A DNA stretch of 64,000 nucleotides, from the NCBI RefSeq assembly GCF_024362695.1, contig NC_065417.1, positions 6,441,001-6,505,000 on the forward strand, read 5' to 3'. The notes beneath the pieces were generated by a model. That model made no database searches. It saw only the letters and a list, made by a program, of their open reading frames with translations, and had not been told where the DNA came from. Origin of the DNA: Pectinophora gossypiella. Its lineage: Eukaryota; Arthropoda; Insecta; Lepidoptera; Gelechiidae. The position numbers and the translations under genes are program-made. Within the stretch, counting starts at the first letter, position 1. The number at the start of each line of letters is the position of its first letter. Below, one piece after another: positions 41,010 to 52,283 of this stretch.

Positions 41010-42206
41010 GCAAGATGAAAGTTTATGAAATTTGTTTTTACCTTTCGTAGATTTGCTTTCAATAGGTACTTGCCCGGATGTAGACGGATACCCAATCCCT
41101 GTAGCTTGTAGAAGTAAATAGTATAATTTAGTCCGGTCCTGCTTACCAGCTGCATAATTTCAACAAAGCCTGGAGCTTTCCAGTCCCCGCTAAGAACCGT
41201 TTGTGTGCAAATTCCCGTGTGTGATTCATGAATCTATTATATGGATTATTGCTAAAACTACTGGTAGACAACTGTCTGTTGGTTTGTTTGACCAAGTAGC
41301 GAACACCATTCCAGGCAAATTGATAAGTCGCGGCACTCGCGGCAAAAATAAATACATCTGTTTGGTTTGAGGCTTTGGAATGTGTTTGAATTATATTATT
41401 ATAGTGTAGTAAATAAAGTGATAACAAAATTGACGTACCTAAGCATGTCAAAGATAAGATCTTAATACTCCATCGACGAAATGTATTTACTCTATAATCC
41501 TGATAAAGCTTTCTCCTTGTGATTATTCAATGTTACATGGATAAACAACTACCGTAGATTGAATTCATTGAATATCAGCCGCTCAACAAAAAAGCGCCAA
41601 GTTTTCGTCGCATTTTTGTTTGAAACGCGGTATCTAGGTAGTTGTATACTTCTGGTAGGTACACCTATTAAATTTCGATACCTAACTAGATATATATTTT
41701 TTTAAATTTTGTACTTTATGTAGTGTACGTGTATAGTTGTGAATAAAACTTTGATAAAAAGCCGCGGCCTCTTCTACTCCTTGTGTTAATTTCTTTTCGA
41801 CTGCTTTCCCTGTAACGGGTATCTCCTACCTAATACTAAAAACTACTGGTAATCGTGCCTTTCCATCTCCATCTATCATCATCTATTTGACATTTCTGTG
41901 CATTGCGCACTTACTTTTATGTGCGCAAATTGCTTCGATGCAGCCTTTTTAACCCCCCTGTTAACAATAAAAAAATATTTGCCTGCCGCAGGTGTGTCGA
42001 TAGGTATCGTGTTGCTATGTGCGTCTAATAGAGGGTCTCATTTCGAATCTCTCATAAAAATCTCATTATCACCCACCAATACACGAGACTCCTGTCGTAA
42101 GAAACCGGATCGCGACCCCATAAACTGAATTGAGCGCCTATGGGAAAGATTATCGGAGATATTGGGTACAGTTTTTTAAGCGCATTCCTATTTAAGATCA
42201 ATGTGT
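41010..42206. other. gene-free stretch
   Basis: No supported gene. The minus-strand open stretch 41143-41451 contains a diverged match to the GGCCAAGTAG retroposon family and is probably repeat. The rest is unremarkable AT-rich DNA. Confidence 0.4.
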
Positions 42207-42217
42207 TTACTGGAATA

Positions 42218-42574
42218 TTATGACCCGTGGTATCCTAGTTGGTAGAACGTTTGCTGCTCTCACTTTGAGGTCGCAGGTTCAAATCCAGCATAGGCTTAAA
42301 CCAATGATTGTTGAATTTGTTTTCGAATTCATGTTTGGATCATAAATGATTATCACATGCTCAGCGGTGAAGGAAAACATCGTGACGAAACCCGATATTC
42401 CCGAGAAATGCATTTTCGGGAGTATGTGACCTAACTTGTATTGGGCTGGTTATCCCTTCGAGGGTTGGAAGGTCAGACAGGCAGACGCTTCTGTAAAAAA
42501 TCGGACCTGTCAAATCTTCAGGTTGGGTAAGCGGACCCCGTAAAAAACACGATAATGCTAGGGAGATGATGTCC
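42218..42574 (+). repeat. tRNA-derived SINE, second family, full length
   Basis: 357 bp with a box A-like TATCCTAGTTGGTAGAACG (about 42231) and box B-like GGTTCAAATCC (42276-42286), a body with GATCATAAATGATTATCACA, and a 3' end GCTAGGGAGATGATG. The perfect 11-bp TSD TTACTGGAATA is at 42207-42217 and 42575-42585. A reversed copy lies at 48435-48760, with 3' fragments at 12768-12835 and 39905-39960. Confidence 0.8.
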
Positions 42575-42585
42575 TTACTGGAATA

Positions 42586-42660
42586 CATAAACAGCCTATA
42601 ATAATATGAATACGTCCCACTGCTGGGCACAGGCCTCTCCTCAATCAACCGGAGGGGGTT
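42586..42660 (-). repeat. RTE-type 3' tail fragment inserted at the same site
   Basis: 75 bp on the minus strand: CCTCCGGTTGATTGAGGAGA, then GGCCTGTGCCCAGCAGTGGG and TAGGCTGTTTATG. It is flanked by CCTTACTGGAATA (42573-42585) and CCTTACTAGAATA (42661-42673), 12 of 13 bp identical. It is the same tail as in the SINE at 45583-45908 and is related to the 3' end of the LINE at 38007. Confidence 0.65.
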
Positions 42661-42782
42661 CCTTACTAGAATAGGTATACAGAGTTAATGAGGAAAATAA
42701 TTTACTAACTCGCAGCATTTGTTTTGTACGTATAATTTTATCTTACAATACATCGTTGCTCTGTATGATGATAAGTTACTAG

Positions 42783-43490
42783 GTGAGAACCCTCAGCGCT
42801 CCCCGTTTGCCCGACCAAGTAGTTAATGCCATCTAATCTGAGGCAACCGAAAAAAGAAGGTGAAGTTACTACGTACAAAACTTTTTTTTATGTTCTATTT
42901 ATCCCTATTTGGCCTGTTGTGTCTCACTAAAGGATAAAAATAATGCATTAAACATACCTCATGTTAATATTTTTTTTATGGTTATTAATAAACATATCGA
43001 TAAAACTGTCTGCTTTTTATAACATCGATAGAGAAAGTACCTAAGTAAGACCCAACCTACCTACGTTCTGAATAATCGCACATAATAATAACTTCCGTGG
43101 TCTAGTGGCTGTTAGGCTCCGAGTTCGATTCCCGATGGGGACAAACAAAAAAAACATGAATGAACCAAAAAAAAAAGAGTATGCCCCAGAGGATGCATGT
43201 GCCCAGCAGTGAGTCATAGAGATAGTCATGTAATAGGTACCTACACGGTTTTCCCTTTATTTATTAAAAACAGTCTTCTTATCGTGTGGATTGTGAGGTA
43301 GAATACCAGGCCTATCAACCCTGGTGTCAGGGTTATTATTGAGCCGCCAAAGGCCCCTGGCATAGCTCATGTAACGATTATTCATTTACATCAGTTAGTA
43401 GTAACCGGGACCAATGGCCTAACGGCTTAAATCAATCATCTAACGATAATATTTGTAAGTTGGTTTAAATTATTCAAACTTTTCCTTAAC
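42783..43490. repeat. cluster of small repeat fragments
   Basis: 42783-42853 (+) is a diverged GGCCAAGTAG-family copy with more 5' sequence (CCTCAGCGCTCCCCGTTTG). 43085-43145 is a tRNA-like SINE head (CGTGGTCTAGTGGC ... GTTCGATTCCC). 43273-43432 (-) is the 3' half of the tRNA-SINE family seen at 49605. Confidence 0.55.
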
Positions 43491-43776
43491 GATATTGAAG
43501 TTGGCAGCAAAGGAACAAAGAACTTTTATTTATAAGTACCTACTTATACAAACATAGGTATATGATACAATATAATTTTAAATTGGACGCGACGAAAATG
43601 TTAAAAATATGCCAGACCCAAATCCTGTTAGTTTGTTATTTTGGATCGACTCCAAAGAAAGAAGAATTTTGCATTTGCTTACACTCGTCACGGCGCGTTT
43701 ACAGACTCGTGTATGCAAAAACGTATTTAAAATCATGTCGGACATATTTAATGTGCTTTGTCCTAAGGGGTACAGA

Positions 43777-43859
43777 TTCTTTTTTTGATGTAGATTTGCC
43801 GCAGATGGCATTAACTACTTGGCCGGACAAATGGGGAGCGCTGAAGGCTCTCACCCGGT
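43777..43859 (-). repeat. ultra-short poly(A) retroposon, copy 2 (slightly longer)
   Basis: 83 bp on the minus strand, beginning ACCGGGTGAGAGCCTTCAGC, then the CGGCCAAGTAGTTAATGCC core and an A-rich end. The perfect 12-bp TSD AAGGGGTACAGA is at 43765-43776 and 43860-43871. The longer 5' end shows that the approximately 60-bp copies are 5'-truncated forms. Confidence 0.8.
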
Positions 43860-44004
43860 AAGGGGTACAGAGGAAAACGAAAAATACTATCGTATTTAGA
43901 AGGTCTCATAAAAGTTGGTCTTATAAGTATCAACTAGTGCTTAACGGATTCCATCGCTTACCTATCCAACGCACACGCTGGTTAAATCTGTTTATTTTAA
44001 CACA

Positions 44005-44105
44005 TAACATCACCTCACCTGTATCCCTAAAGGGGTTGGTAGGGGAGGGGGTGTAGTACCTATAGTACACCCACTCCTTTCCAGCTATGTTTAAGTCCCA
44101 TGTAA
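44005..44105 (+). repeat. CACGCCTGTATCCC-type dispersed repeat
   Basis: TCACCTGTATCCCTAAAGGG then GTACACCCACTCCTTTCCAG and AAGTCCCATGTAACAGG. Related copies lie at 28848-28895, 29210-29330 (reversed), 37358-37425 and 60950-61000. Confidence 0.6.
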
Positions 44106-44330
44106 CAGGCCACAAATACTGGACACTACGTGATATCAATTATCTATAATACAAACTCATAAAGTCGAATTTAGTAGTTTTGAGCCCTAGACAGGATTCG
44201 AAACACTAATTCTCCACGAGATGTAAGTCATGCGTTATGTGAACAGGGTTATCACAAATCAAGTTTATTTTAACAAAATACACTATAAGTTCTGATCCCT
44301 CTTATATACAACCTCATTTAATCCTCATTG

Positions 44331-44651
44331 ATCTTCTTATTGTGTGGGTTGTGAGGTGGAATACCAACCCTATCAATCCTGGTGTCAGGGTTACTATTCA
44401 GACGCCAAAGGCCCTTAACATGGCTCATGTAACGGTCACTTACTTACATCAGTAAATAGGGACTAACAGCTTAACGTGCCTTCCGAAGCACAGATCATCT
44501 TACTTTCGGACAATCACTTGATCGGCCTGTAATATCCTAACCAAACTAGGGATAACAAAGTGATTTTTGTGATATGTCCCCACCGGGATTCGAACTTGGG
44601 GCCTCCGGATCATGAGCCCAACGCTCAAACCACAGGACCATGAAGGCCGTT
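44331..44651 (-). repeat. tRNA-derived SINE, near full length
   Basis: On the minus strand it begins ACGGCCTTCATGGTCCTGTG, with box B-like GTTCGAATCC, the CACTTTG ... GATCAAGTGATTGTCC body, and a 3' end GACACCAGGATTGATAGGG ... CCTCACAACCCACAC. It has the same layout as 49605-49875 on the plus strand. Confidence 0.75.
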
Positions 44652-44939
44652 ATCTTCATTGATAATATTATAATTTTATTCTATTCTAGGTAGTTGCGTA
44701 CCTATCTGATGTATCTGGAACAATTTTACGATCCAGCCTTTACATGTTTATTTTCAATGGATATATTTAGGAGAGATGACGGGAAAATTACGTCAACATT
44801 CTTAATGTTCACGAGCACTAACCAACATACATGAAGTTTTGTGTTCCAAGAAGTACATACGTTGAATACACGTCTTATAAACTCATTTGTAGACCTACCT
44901 TTATGAAAACGTATGGGGTACTCCTATTCTTAAGTCCTA

Positions 44940-45216
44940 ACAGCCTCCGTGATCTAGCGGTTAAGCGTTGGGTTCAGGATCCGAATCTCGGTGGGGATTA
45001 CTCACTTACATCAGTAAATAGTAACCGGGACCAACAGCTTAACGTGCCTTCCGAAGCACGGATCGTCTTACTGTTGGACAATCTGGTGATCAGCATGTAA
45101 TGTCCTAATCAAACTATGGAGCACAAAGTGATTTTTGTGATATGTCCCCACCGGGATTCGAACCCGGGGCCTCTGGACCGTGAGTCCAACGTTTAACGAC
45201 GACCACAGAGGCCGTC
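44940..45216. repeat. two tRNA-SINE fragments in opposite orientation
   Basis: 44940-44998 (+) is a SINE head (GCCTCCGTGATCTAGCGG ... AATCTCGGTGGGGA). 45000-45216 (-) is another copy running in from the right (ACGGCCTCTGTGGTC ... GTTCGAATCCCGG). They meet almost end to end. Confidence 0.65.
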
Positions 45217-45582
45217 ACAAATTTACAGTAAAGACAATTAATTTAAAATTACTTAATAAGTAATCTATTTATCTGCTGAATGACCGAAACCATGGGTCTT
45301 TCTGTATCTTTCGAATGGACAAATACGTCTAGATAAAACGTTGCAAATACTTACTTAAATTCATCTATCCACTTGTGATACATTCGTATTCATAGGCGTG
45401 TCCGTATATTTTCGATTTGATAGCTTCATTCATCATTCTACTTTCACGTTTATAATCCACTTGCTTCATTATCTATCGTATTTTAAATATCGTGTTTCTT
45501 TTACGATGCCCTAAATAAGTACTTGATTTTAATTATAGTCGGAGTTCGAAACTTTTGATTCAGATTATTTATTTATTAATAC

Positions 45583-45908
45583 AGGTCTTGAGGGTTAGAG
45601 CGTTAAGCTCACGATCTGGAGGTCCGGGTTCGATTCCCGATGGGGACATTGTCGAAATCACTTTGTGAGACTGTCCTTTGTTTGGTAAGGACTTTTCAGG
45701 CTTGAATCACCTGATTGTCCGAAAAAGTAAGATGATTCCGTGCTTCGGAGGGCACGTTAAGCCGTTGGTCCCGGCTATTAGCCGTAAAAACACCTCCACC
45801 AACCCGCATTGGAGCAGCGTGGTGGAGTATGCTCCATACCCCCTCCGGTTGATTGAGGGGAGGCCTGTGCCCAGCAGTGGGACGTATATAGGCTGTTTAT
45901 GTTTATGT
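45583..45908 (+). repeat. tRNA-derived SINE with an RTE-type 3' tail
   Basis: The head has box B-like GGTTCGATTCCC (about 45627), then the family body (CACTTTGTGAGACTG, CACCTGATTGTCC, GGCACGTTAAGCCGTTGGTC). Instead of the CACAACCCACAC 3' end it has GAGTATGCTCCATACC, then GGCCTGTGCCCAGCAGTGGG and a GGCTGTTTATG end. That tail matches the last codons and 3' end of the RTE LINE at 38007-38456. Confidence 0.75.
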
Positions 45909-46074
45909 ATCAGGTGTGTGTGTGTGTCTTGAGAATGTTTTATAACATGCATACATATGAATGTAGAAACTGAACTACATACATACATACATACATAAAC
46001 TCACGCCCGTAATCCCAAATGGGGTGGGCAGAGCCACAAGTAATCAAAGACAACTTGCAGCCACTGTTGAAACT

Positions 46075-48434
46075 GAACTAACTGATCAAAAAACACACTA
46101 GCGAAGCAAATATTTGTTTTACCGTTTACTTACTTCTTTATTTGTGTCTCCAAAGCCGGTATAATATTGGATTAATTCCGGGCAGACTGCCAAACTACTA
46201 ATTTATACTATAACATATATGCAATAAAAGCATTTTTCACTTAATTTTAGTTGTATTTTTGGATTTAAGAAGTTGAAAAGTCCAAGAAATTTTCTGTCTT
46301 TGGTCCATGGTACTAGTTAACTAAAACAATGTTATCACGAGAAAATAGACGGCCAGCGAATTACAATTTTACTGTGCTTTTCCGGTCCATATAACTTTGT
46401 GCCTTTGAAGTCGTTGTCCTCCTACTCGGCGCAGGCGCAGTCATCTAACGGTTACTAAAACGACTATAATGGCTCGTTTACACTCTTTCGGTGGCCGTGT
46501 TTGGTTTAAATTGAATCTTTCTATTGAATGCTAATCTGTTCTGTACTGAATAGCATTCTCTATTTTTTTGATACAGGTAGGTATTTCATATGTAACTAGT
46601 ACCTGCTTAGTCTCATTTTCAGCAGTTTTATATATTAGCACCGTAGTCCAAAATAAGATTGATATTATGCTAAATAAAGATGTCCCGCGTACATTTCACA
46701 ACTACTTGTTCATCCTATGATTTCACACTGCTTCTTTAGTGCACGTAACACTAACTGATATTAAAACAATAATACTTATAAAATAATAATAAAAAATAAA
46801 TTAATAATTAATTGTTGGTTTTTTGATATGAGGAGAATAGAATTCGAAAACGTTATTTTTATAAAATTATTTTTGTAGTACTTACTGCAGTATGAATTAG
46901 AACTTGGTTGCAGCGTACCGTAAGCGGCGTGAATCCCCGTACAGTGTTATGTAAGAGCAAATTGCTACACCTGCCCGCCCACGCTCGCCGGGTGCTAGGA
47001 AGTCCCGCTTTGTACTTTGGCAGTTGCTGTCACACCGCCTGCCAACTATGTCCCGATCAGCTGATCTGCGCAGCCGCCTAGCTGCCGGCTAAACTCATGA
47101 CTTTCTATATTCTTTATATGCACTTGAAATTATAGGTCGTGTTTATAATCTTACACTGGTTGGAATTTTTTTTTAATGTTTATATGCGAGTGGATTGATG
47201 GCTTGGTTCTAGCACCTCCGGCCAAGTAGTTACCATCCGCGGCAAATGTACAAATAAGTCACGTAAAAATAGGTAGTAGCTTTCATTCATCACAAAGGGC
47301 AGAAATTTGGCAGCCGAATGATTTCTTTACTGGGATTTCGAGTATCATGAATAAAAGAACCCTACTTGGTCACTAATATACCTACTAATGGCAAGTTGCG
47401 CAAGAAAGAATAAACGATTCACCTCTTTATTCGATTTACTTACTTGATTCGGTGTTCGTCCTGATTTAAGGTAGGTAAGTACCTGCTACTATTTTATTTA
47501 GGTAGGTATTCATGTCATACACGACGGCAGCTTTTCTCAACTCTTTTATAACTGAGAAATCCGAGTGGACGATCTGTAAACATATGTAATAGGTATTATT
47601 AGGTAAACATGATATCTTAACAGTTTTAGATGTACTTAGATATTAGGCCCTGTTGCGGGGAATATAGCCTAACTCGTTGATCTGGGACGGTACAGATAAT
47701 ACTAAGTAGTACTTATATCTAACACCCGGAAATAAATATAGTTTATTATTTATTAAAAAAAGTGGCTGTGACATATGGACGGACAGACGGACGGACAGAC
47801 AGACATGATGAATCCATAAGGGTTACGTTTTTTCCGTTTGGCTGCGGAACCCTAAAAACCCGACAGAAACTCAAATCGAAACTAACCGTACTTTATGTAT
47901 GTTTTGCCTATGTAGCTCATGCAGTAAATGTCGTAATATTCGTTAGAAAAAAACTCAATTTGACAGGCTAAAAATTTAAACGGTTTAAAAGTAGCTCTAT
48001 CTCTTTCTTGAACTTATTTTAAGTGAACGACGGAACTAAAGAGCTTTTAAACTAAAAATGGGTTTACATAGTTTGTGTCCACCCGATTAGGTACCAGTGT
48101 ATCACATTTAGTTTATAGCTAAACAGTAGATAAACAAACAACTGCTAATCGTTAGTATATTAATTTTCTAGGGTAATAATACGGACAGGACAGGTAGTAT
48201 TTTGCCTAATCGCATGTGCCATTAGTTACAATAATTCTTAGTTTGTTTGTCAATAGCTGTCATAGAGAGTAAATTAGGCACGTAAGTAGGTACTTTAGCT
48301 TTAATTGCTGTACATAATATAGCTTGGTAATGTTCGATTTTGCTTTTGTTTTGTTTGGAAAGGTTTTATGTAGGGTAAAGAGCAGATAAAACCTTATATA
48401 TATTCAATTATTCATGTACTTAAGTGTATTTCTA
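46075..48434. other. gene-free stretch with a CpG-rich patch
   Basis: 46930-47100 is CpG- and GC-rich (CACGCTCGCCGGGTGC, CAGCTGATCTGCGCAGCCG) and promoter- or enhancer-like. 47216-47266 is a diverged GGCCAAGTAG-family copy. 47765-47855 is a dispersed repeat with tandem GGACGGACAGAC units and a GCTGCGGAACCCTAAAA end. No gene is supported. Confidence 0.45.
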
Positions 48435-48760
48435 GGAACTTTATCATCTAACATTATCCCGTTTTTCACAGGATCCACTTACCTAACTTGAAGATTTGAC
48501 AGGTCAGGTTTTTTTACAGAAGCGACTGCATGTCTGACCTTCCAACCCAAAACCAGCCCAATACAGGTTAGGTCACATACCTCCGAAAATGCATTTCTCA
48601 GGGATGTGGGTTTCCTCATGATGTTGTCCTTCACTGCTGAGCACGTGATAATCATTTATGATCCAAACATGAATTTGAAAACAAATTGGCCTTTGCTGGA
48701 ACATCAAAGTGAAAGGTAAGCTGAGAGAACCAACTGGGCTACCACGGTACTAAGTATATT
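48435..48760 (-). repeat. tRNA-derived SINE, second family, reversed copy
   Basis: It matches 42218-42574 in reverse: CATTATCCCGTTTTTCACAG, CTGACCTTCCAACCC, GCACGTGATAATCATTTATG, and a head near GCCCAGTTGGTTCTCTCAGC on the minus strand. Confidence 0.7.
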
Positions 48761-48789
48761 TTAGAACTCAAGTGATTAATCACTACATA

Positions 48790-49039
48790 CTATAAAACAA
48801 ATTTTTTTCGCATTTTCTGTCACTATATCCCTATGTACGCTTAAATCTTTAAAACTACGCAACAGATTTTGATACGGTTTTTTGAATAGATAGAGTGATT
48901 CAAGAGGAAGGTTTATATGTATAATAAGATCCATTAAATAGTGGAGAAATATTGTTATTATTGTGGTTTTTAATGTGCTGTCGTAAATAATTTATGTTTT
49001 TTAGCATTCCACCCGAGCGAAGCCGGGGCGGGTCGCTAG
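48790..49039 (+). mobile_element. Helitron-type 3' terminal fragment
   Basis: It ends in a CG-rich hairpin, ACCCGAGCGAAGCCGGGGCG then GGTCGCTAG, with CTAG at 49036-49039 followed by T. This is the CTRR end and insertion context of lepidopteran Helitrons. The AACTACGCAACAGATTTTG word is typical of the same family. No Rep/helicase is present and the 5' end is not certain. Confidence 0.65.
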
Positions 49040-49604
49040 TGTTATATATAGGAAAGGATTGCCTGAGTGGTTTTGAATAGTTTTGATACATTTTACATAT
49101 ACACCTACCTACACGTCAAAGATTTCGAGACAAGTGTCAAGAAATACGAAGCGTTTCAATCGTTCTGTTTACATTCATATTACCTTGCTACGTAGTAGGT
49201 GCCTAGAGCTTATCTCCTGAACTAATTATGCTCTTCCAATTGACCCTGGATTAGAATTCACTACAAAATAATAAAGTAAACGCACAGCACGTCCCGACCC
49301 GGTGTCTGGTAACGTATTTACATTAGATAACTTAAGACAAATATATTTTGAGTGGAATATTCCTGACTAGACAAAGGTCGTTGTCTACGTTAACTGTTAA
49401 TGATCGATACATTCATTCATTGATTTAGTTTCATAAAGACGATACAGACGCCTAAATGTCTAAGTGCTTAATTTGGCTTTGCATTATTCCAATTATTATT
49501 ATTGTGTTTGCATTATGATGGTTGTGACGTTTGTCCCGCCCATCAAATAGAGTAAACAGCTGGTACTTTCTAGTGTTCATCAAGTTTTGTTGGTTTTTTT
49601 TTGT

Positions 49605-49875
49605 AACGGCCTCTGTGGTCCAGTAGTTGAGCGTTGGTCTCACGATCCGGTGGCCCCGGGATCGAATCCCGGTGGGGACATACCACAAAAAACACTTTGT
49701 GATCCCTAGTTTGGTTAGGACATTACAGGCTGATCACCTGATTATCCGACAGTAAGATGATCCGTGCTTCGGAAGGCACGTTAAGCTGTTGGTCCCGGTT
49801 ACTACTTACTGACGTAAGTATGTAGTCGTTACATGAGCCATGTCAGGTACCTCATAACCCACACCATAAGAAGAT
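49605..49875 (+). repeat. tRNA-derived SINE, near full length
   Basis: The head is ACGGCCTCTGTGGTCCAGTA with box B-like GATCGAATCCCGG, followed by ACACTTTGTGATCCCTAG, TTCGGAAGGCACGTTAAGC, ACATGAGCCATGTCAGG and a 3' end at ACACCATAAGAAG. It is the reference copy of this family in the window. Confidence 0.75.
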
Positions 49876-49924
49876 CAAGTTTTGTATTAATTTCTCAATA
49901 CATCGACGGCGCGAATTGCAATTT

Positions 49925-50560
49925 TATTACCGACTTCAAAAAAGGAGGAGGTTCTCAATTCGACCGTATATTTTTTTTTTGTCATAAGCCATCATAGCAT
50001 GCCGCTAATTGAGGTATTTTTTAATGTATGCGTACAAGTAAACTGAGTACTTGAAGTATTGATGAAAATTATACTTACTTCTATTATAAGTAAGTACTTT
50101 AGCGTAAAAATGGATAGTTAATTTTCACAGCTATCATATTGAATTCGTAGACGAGGTCATTAACATGTGGTTGGTATGGTTGGTGCACTCTTTTGTTTAT
50201 TCTCTTACAACTTTTGTTTTTTTCTCTAACTTAATGTAGATAGGTAGATATACCTCCGGACGAAACTGCTTTTGGATGCATATAAGTAAGTGGCACAAAA
50301 CCCAGTAGGAAGGACCTATAAGCAAAACAATAAATATAATGGCCATGTAACGAGTAACATGACCCCATGAGCAGTATAACGTTGACTCTGCTTGTGTAAA
50401 GTATACAGTGGAACAATGAACAGGAAAGCACCCCGACTGGGTTGTGCCCGAACAATTCGTATTTAAATTTATTGTCGGAGGTCGCGGTGCGCCTGCGCCG
50501 GGTAACATTCATTCGTCCCGACAGCTGTAGGGACAGTTAATCATTTAAGGACATCTGACA
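49925..50560. other. gene-free stretch
   Basis: 49930-49985 carries a dispersed word, CCGACTTCAAAAAAGGAGG then TTCTCAATTCGACCGTAT. The remainder is AT-rich with a GC-richer patch at 50470-50520. No gene is supported. Confidence 0.4.
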
Positions 50561-50636
50561 TTACCTCCTTAGCTCTTTGTATATTATTATTTTATTATTA
50601 CAGCCTCTTTTGAAGGTACCTACATCCCCTGGTAGA

Positions 50637-50700
50637 GACCCGGCCAAGTAGTTAATGCCATCTGCGGCAAATCTACAATAAGTCACGTTAAAAAAAAAAA
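50637..50700 (+). repeat. ultra-short poly(A) retroposon, copy 3
   Basis: 64 bp, starting ACCCGGCCAAGTAGTTAATG and ending in about ten A. The perfect 10-bp TSD CCTGGTAGAG is at 50627-50636 and 50701-50710. It is inserted in a longer repeat (about 50600-51030) that itself ends with a related CGGCCAAGTAGTTAA word at 51026-51042. Confidence 0.8.
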
Positions 50701-52212
50701 CCTGGTAGAGCTTTGCGGCTTTCGAACACATCCCGCTTAGGGACGGTATAGAAAAGTATCGGCGTCCGAAGGACGTAATATACGATCCCGAGGACCCGAT
50801 TACTCTAGCCATAAAGGCAGCCAATTAGTATACCGACCCGTCGGCGTGGTCGACGATTTCCCTCATTCAGCGGTTATCGCTATCGACCCACTAGGGTCGA
50901 TTAATTCTTTTAAATATTATCCTCTCAGACGACGCCCGAGCCGAAGTTTGCGCCCAATTAAGTACCTCAGGCCTGTTGTCGTAAATGTTGTACCGGGTGA
51001 GAGGCCTTAGCGCTCTCGTTTTTTTCCGGCCAAGTAGTTAAACAAAAATATAGGTAGGTACCTACGCAAATTCTGGGAAGAATAAAGGGAATTCTAACAT
51101 GATCCACTGCAACGTTATAATAACTAGTATAATGTTATAATGTTACAAGTATTATAATGGAACCGTTACACATTAGTAACATATTATATTAAGTCGTTAC
51201 TTATTAGTAATAAGTAATAAGTTATTACACCATAGAATTTGAAGTTGTTTAAAAAGTTCTGGTCAACAGAGTTATTGTATGAGCCATTGGCTAAGATATC
51301 TTTTGAGGAAAATTAAGTATTATTTTTTTACGTTTCTGATAGATAGTGTTGCAATTTACGGGAATCCCAGTATTGATTGTTTAATGCTATAATTATACCT
51401 GAGTAATCTAAGTGTGATATCGTGGACCACGATATCACACATAGTGTCATCATTCTTTGGATTCGATGATTGGTATCAATATCAAGTCAATATTGATTCT
51501 GTTGGCTCGCGAGCAGCTTTTCTTATTAGCATTGTCTATTGAGCATAGATCATGTTTAAATTTGTATTGCACTGTCTGTCTCGATAACAAGGATATTTGA
51601 AAGGCAAAGAGTTTTGGTCCTTTGGAACATGTTGATATCGCATGTCTCGGTATTCGCGGTTATCTTCATTCAATAGTACAGTAGAGGAGTTCGTACATAA
51701 TGTTTCAAGACACTTGGTCGTCAAGCAGCTCTTATTGCGCCGTTTTTACTTGCATAAAACACCATATGCTGTAATATTATCACAATAGGGACTAGTCCCT
51801 CTTATTAGTAGATTTTTAAAAATGGTATTAAAATCTTATAAATAAACATTTCATTTTATAAAATTATATTTTTTCATTAATTTTCATTATAAATACACAA
51901 TTGTAAGCTTCGTATATTATTAATATTAGGCTGTTTGGCGCTTGGCGCGAAAGCTCTTTCTATATCTGCGCGCGCACTGCTAGGTAATTCAACCAGAGAT
52001 AATAGAATAATAACCGACCGCCATTGCCTTTTTTTCACAAATATGTCAAATATCTACAGTTATATTTTGGAAATTATATTGAATTCTTCCTCTCGAGTGT
52101 TTTGATAAACGTACCTAATACCTATGCAACACATGCGCGTTTATAATTTCGTTTAACTCTAATAAGTGATATACTGACAAGAAGATTATTATGAGAAGAA
52201 GATTATTAATTT

Positions 52213-52272
52213 TCTGACCAAGTAGTTAATGCCATCTGCGGCAAATCTACAATAAGTCACGTAAAAAAATAT
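52213..52272 (+). repeat. ultra-short poly(A) retroposon, copy 4
   Basis: 60 bp, starting TCTGACCAAGTAGTTAATGC and ending GTCACGTAAAAAAATAT. The perfect 11-bp TSD ATTATTAATTT is at 52202-52212 and 52273-52283. Confidence 0.78.
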
Positions 52273-52283
52273 ATTATTAATTT

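Noticed and set aside
41143..41451. 102-codon open frame on the minus strand
   Set aside because: It contains a diverged piece of the GGCCAAGTAG retroposon family and no known domain.
42228..42290. Functional tRNA gene
   Set aside because: Box A and B words are present, but the sequence continues into a SINE body with a TSD at the SINE ends, and the acceptor stem does not close.
49605..49680. Functional tRNA gene
   Set aside because: Same reasoning: this is the head of a dispersed tRNA-derived SINE.
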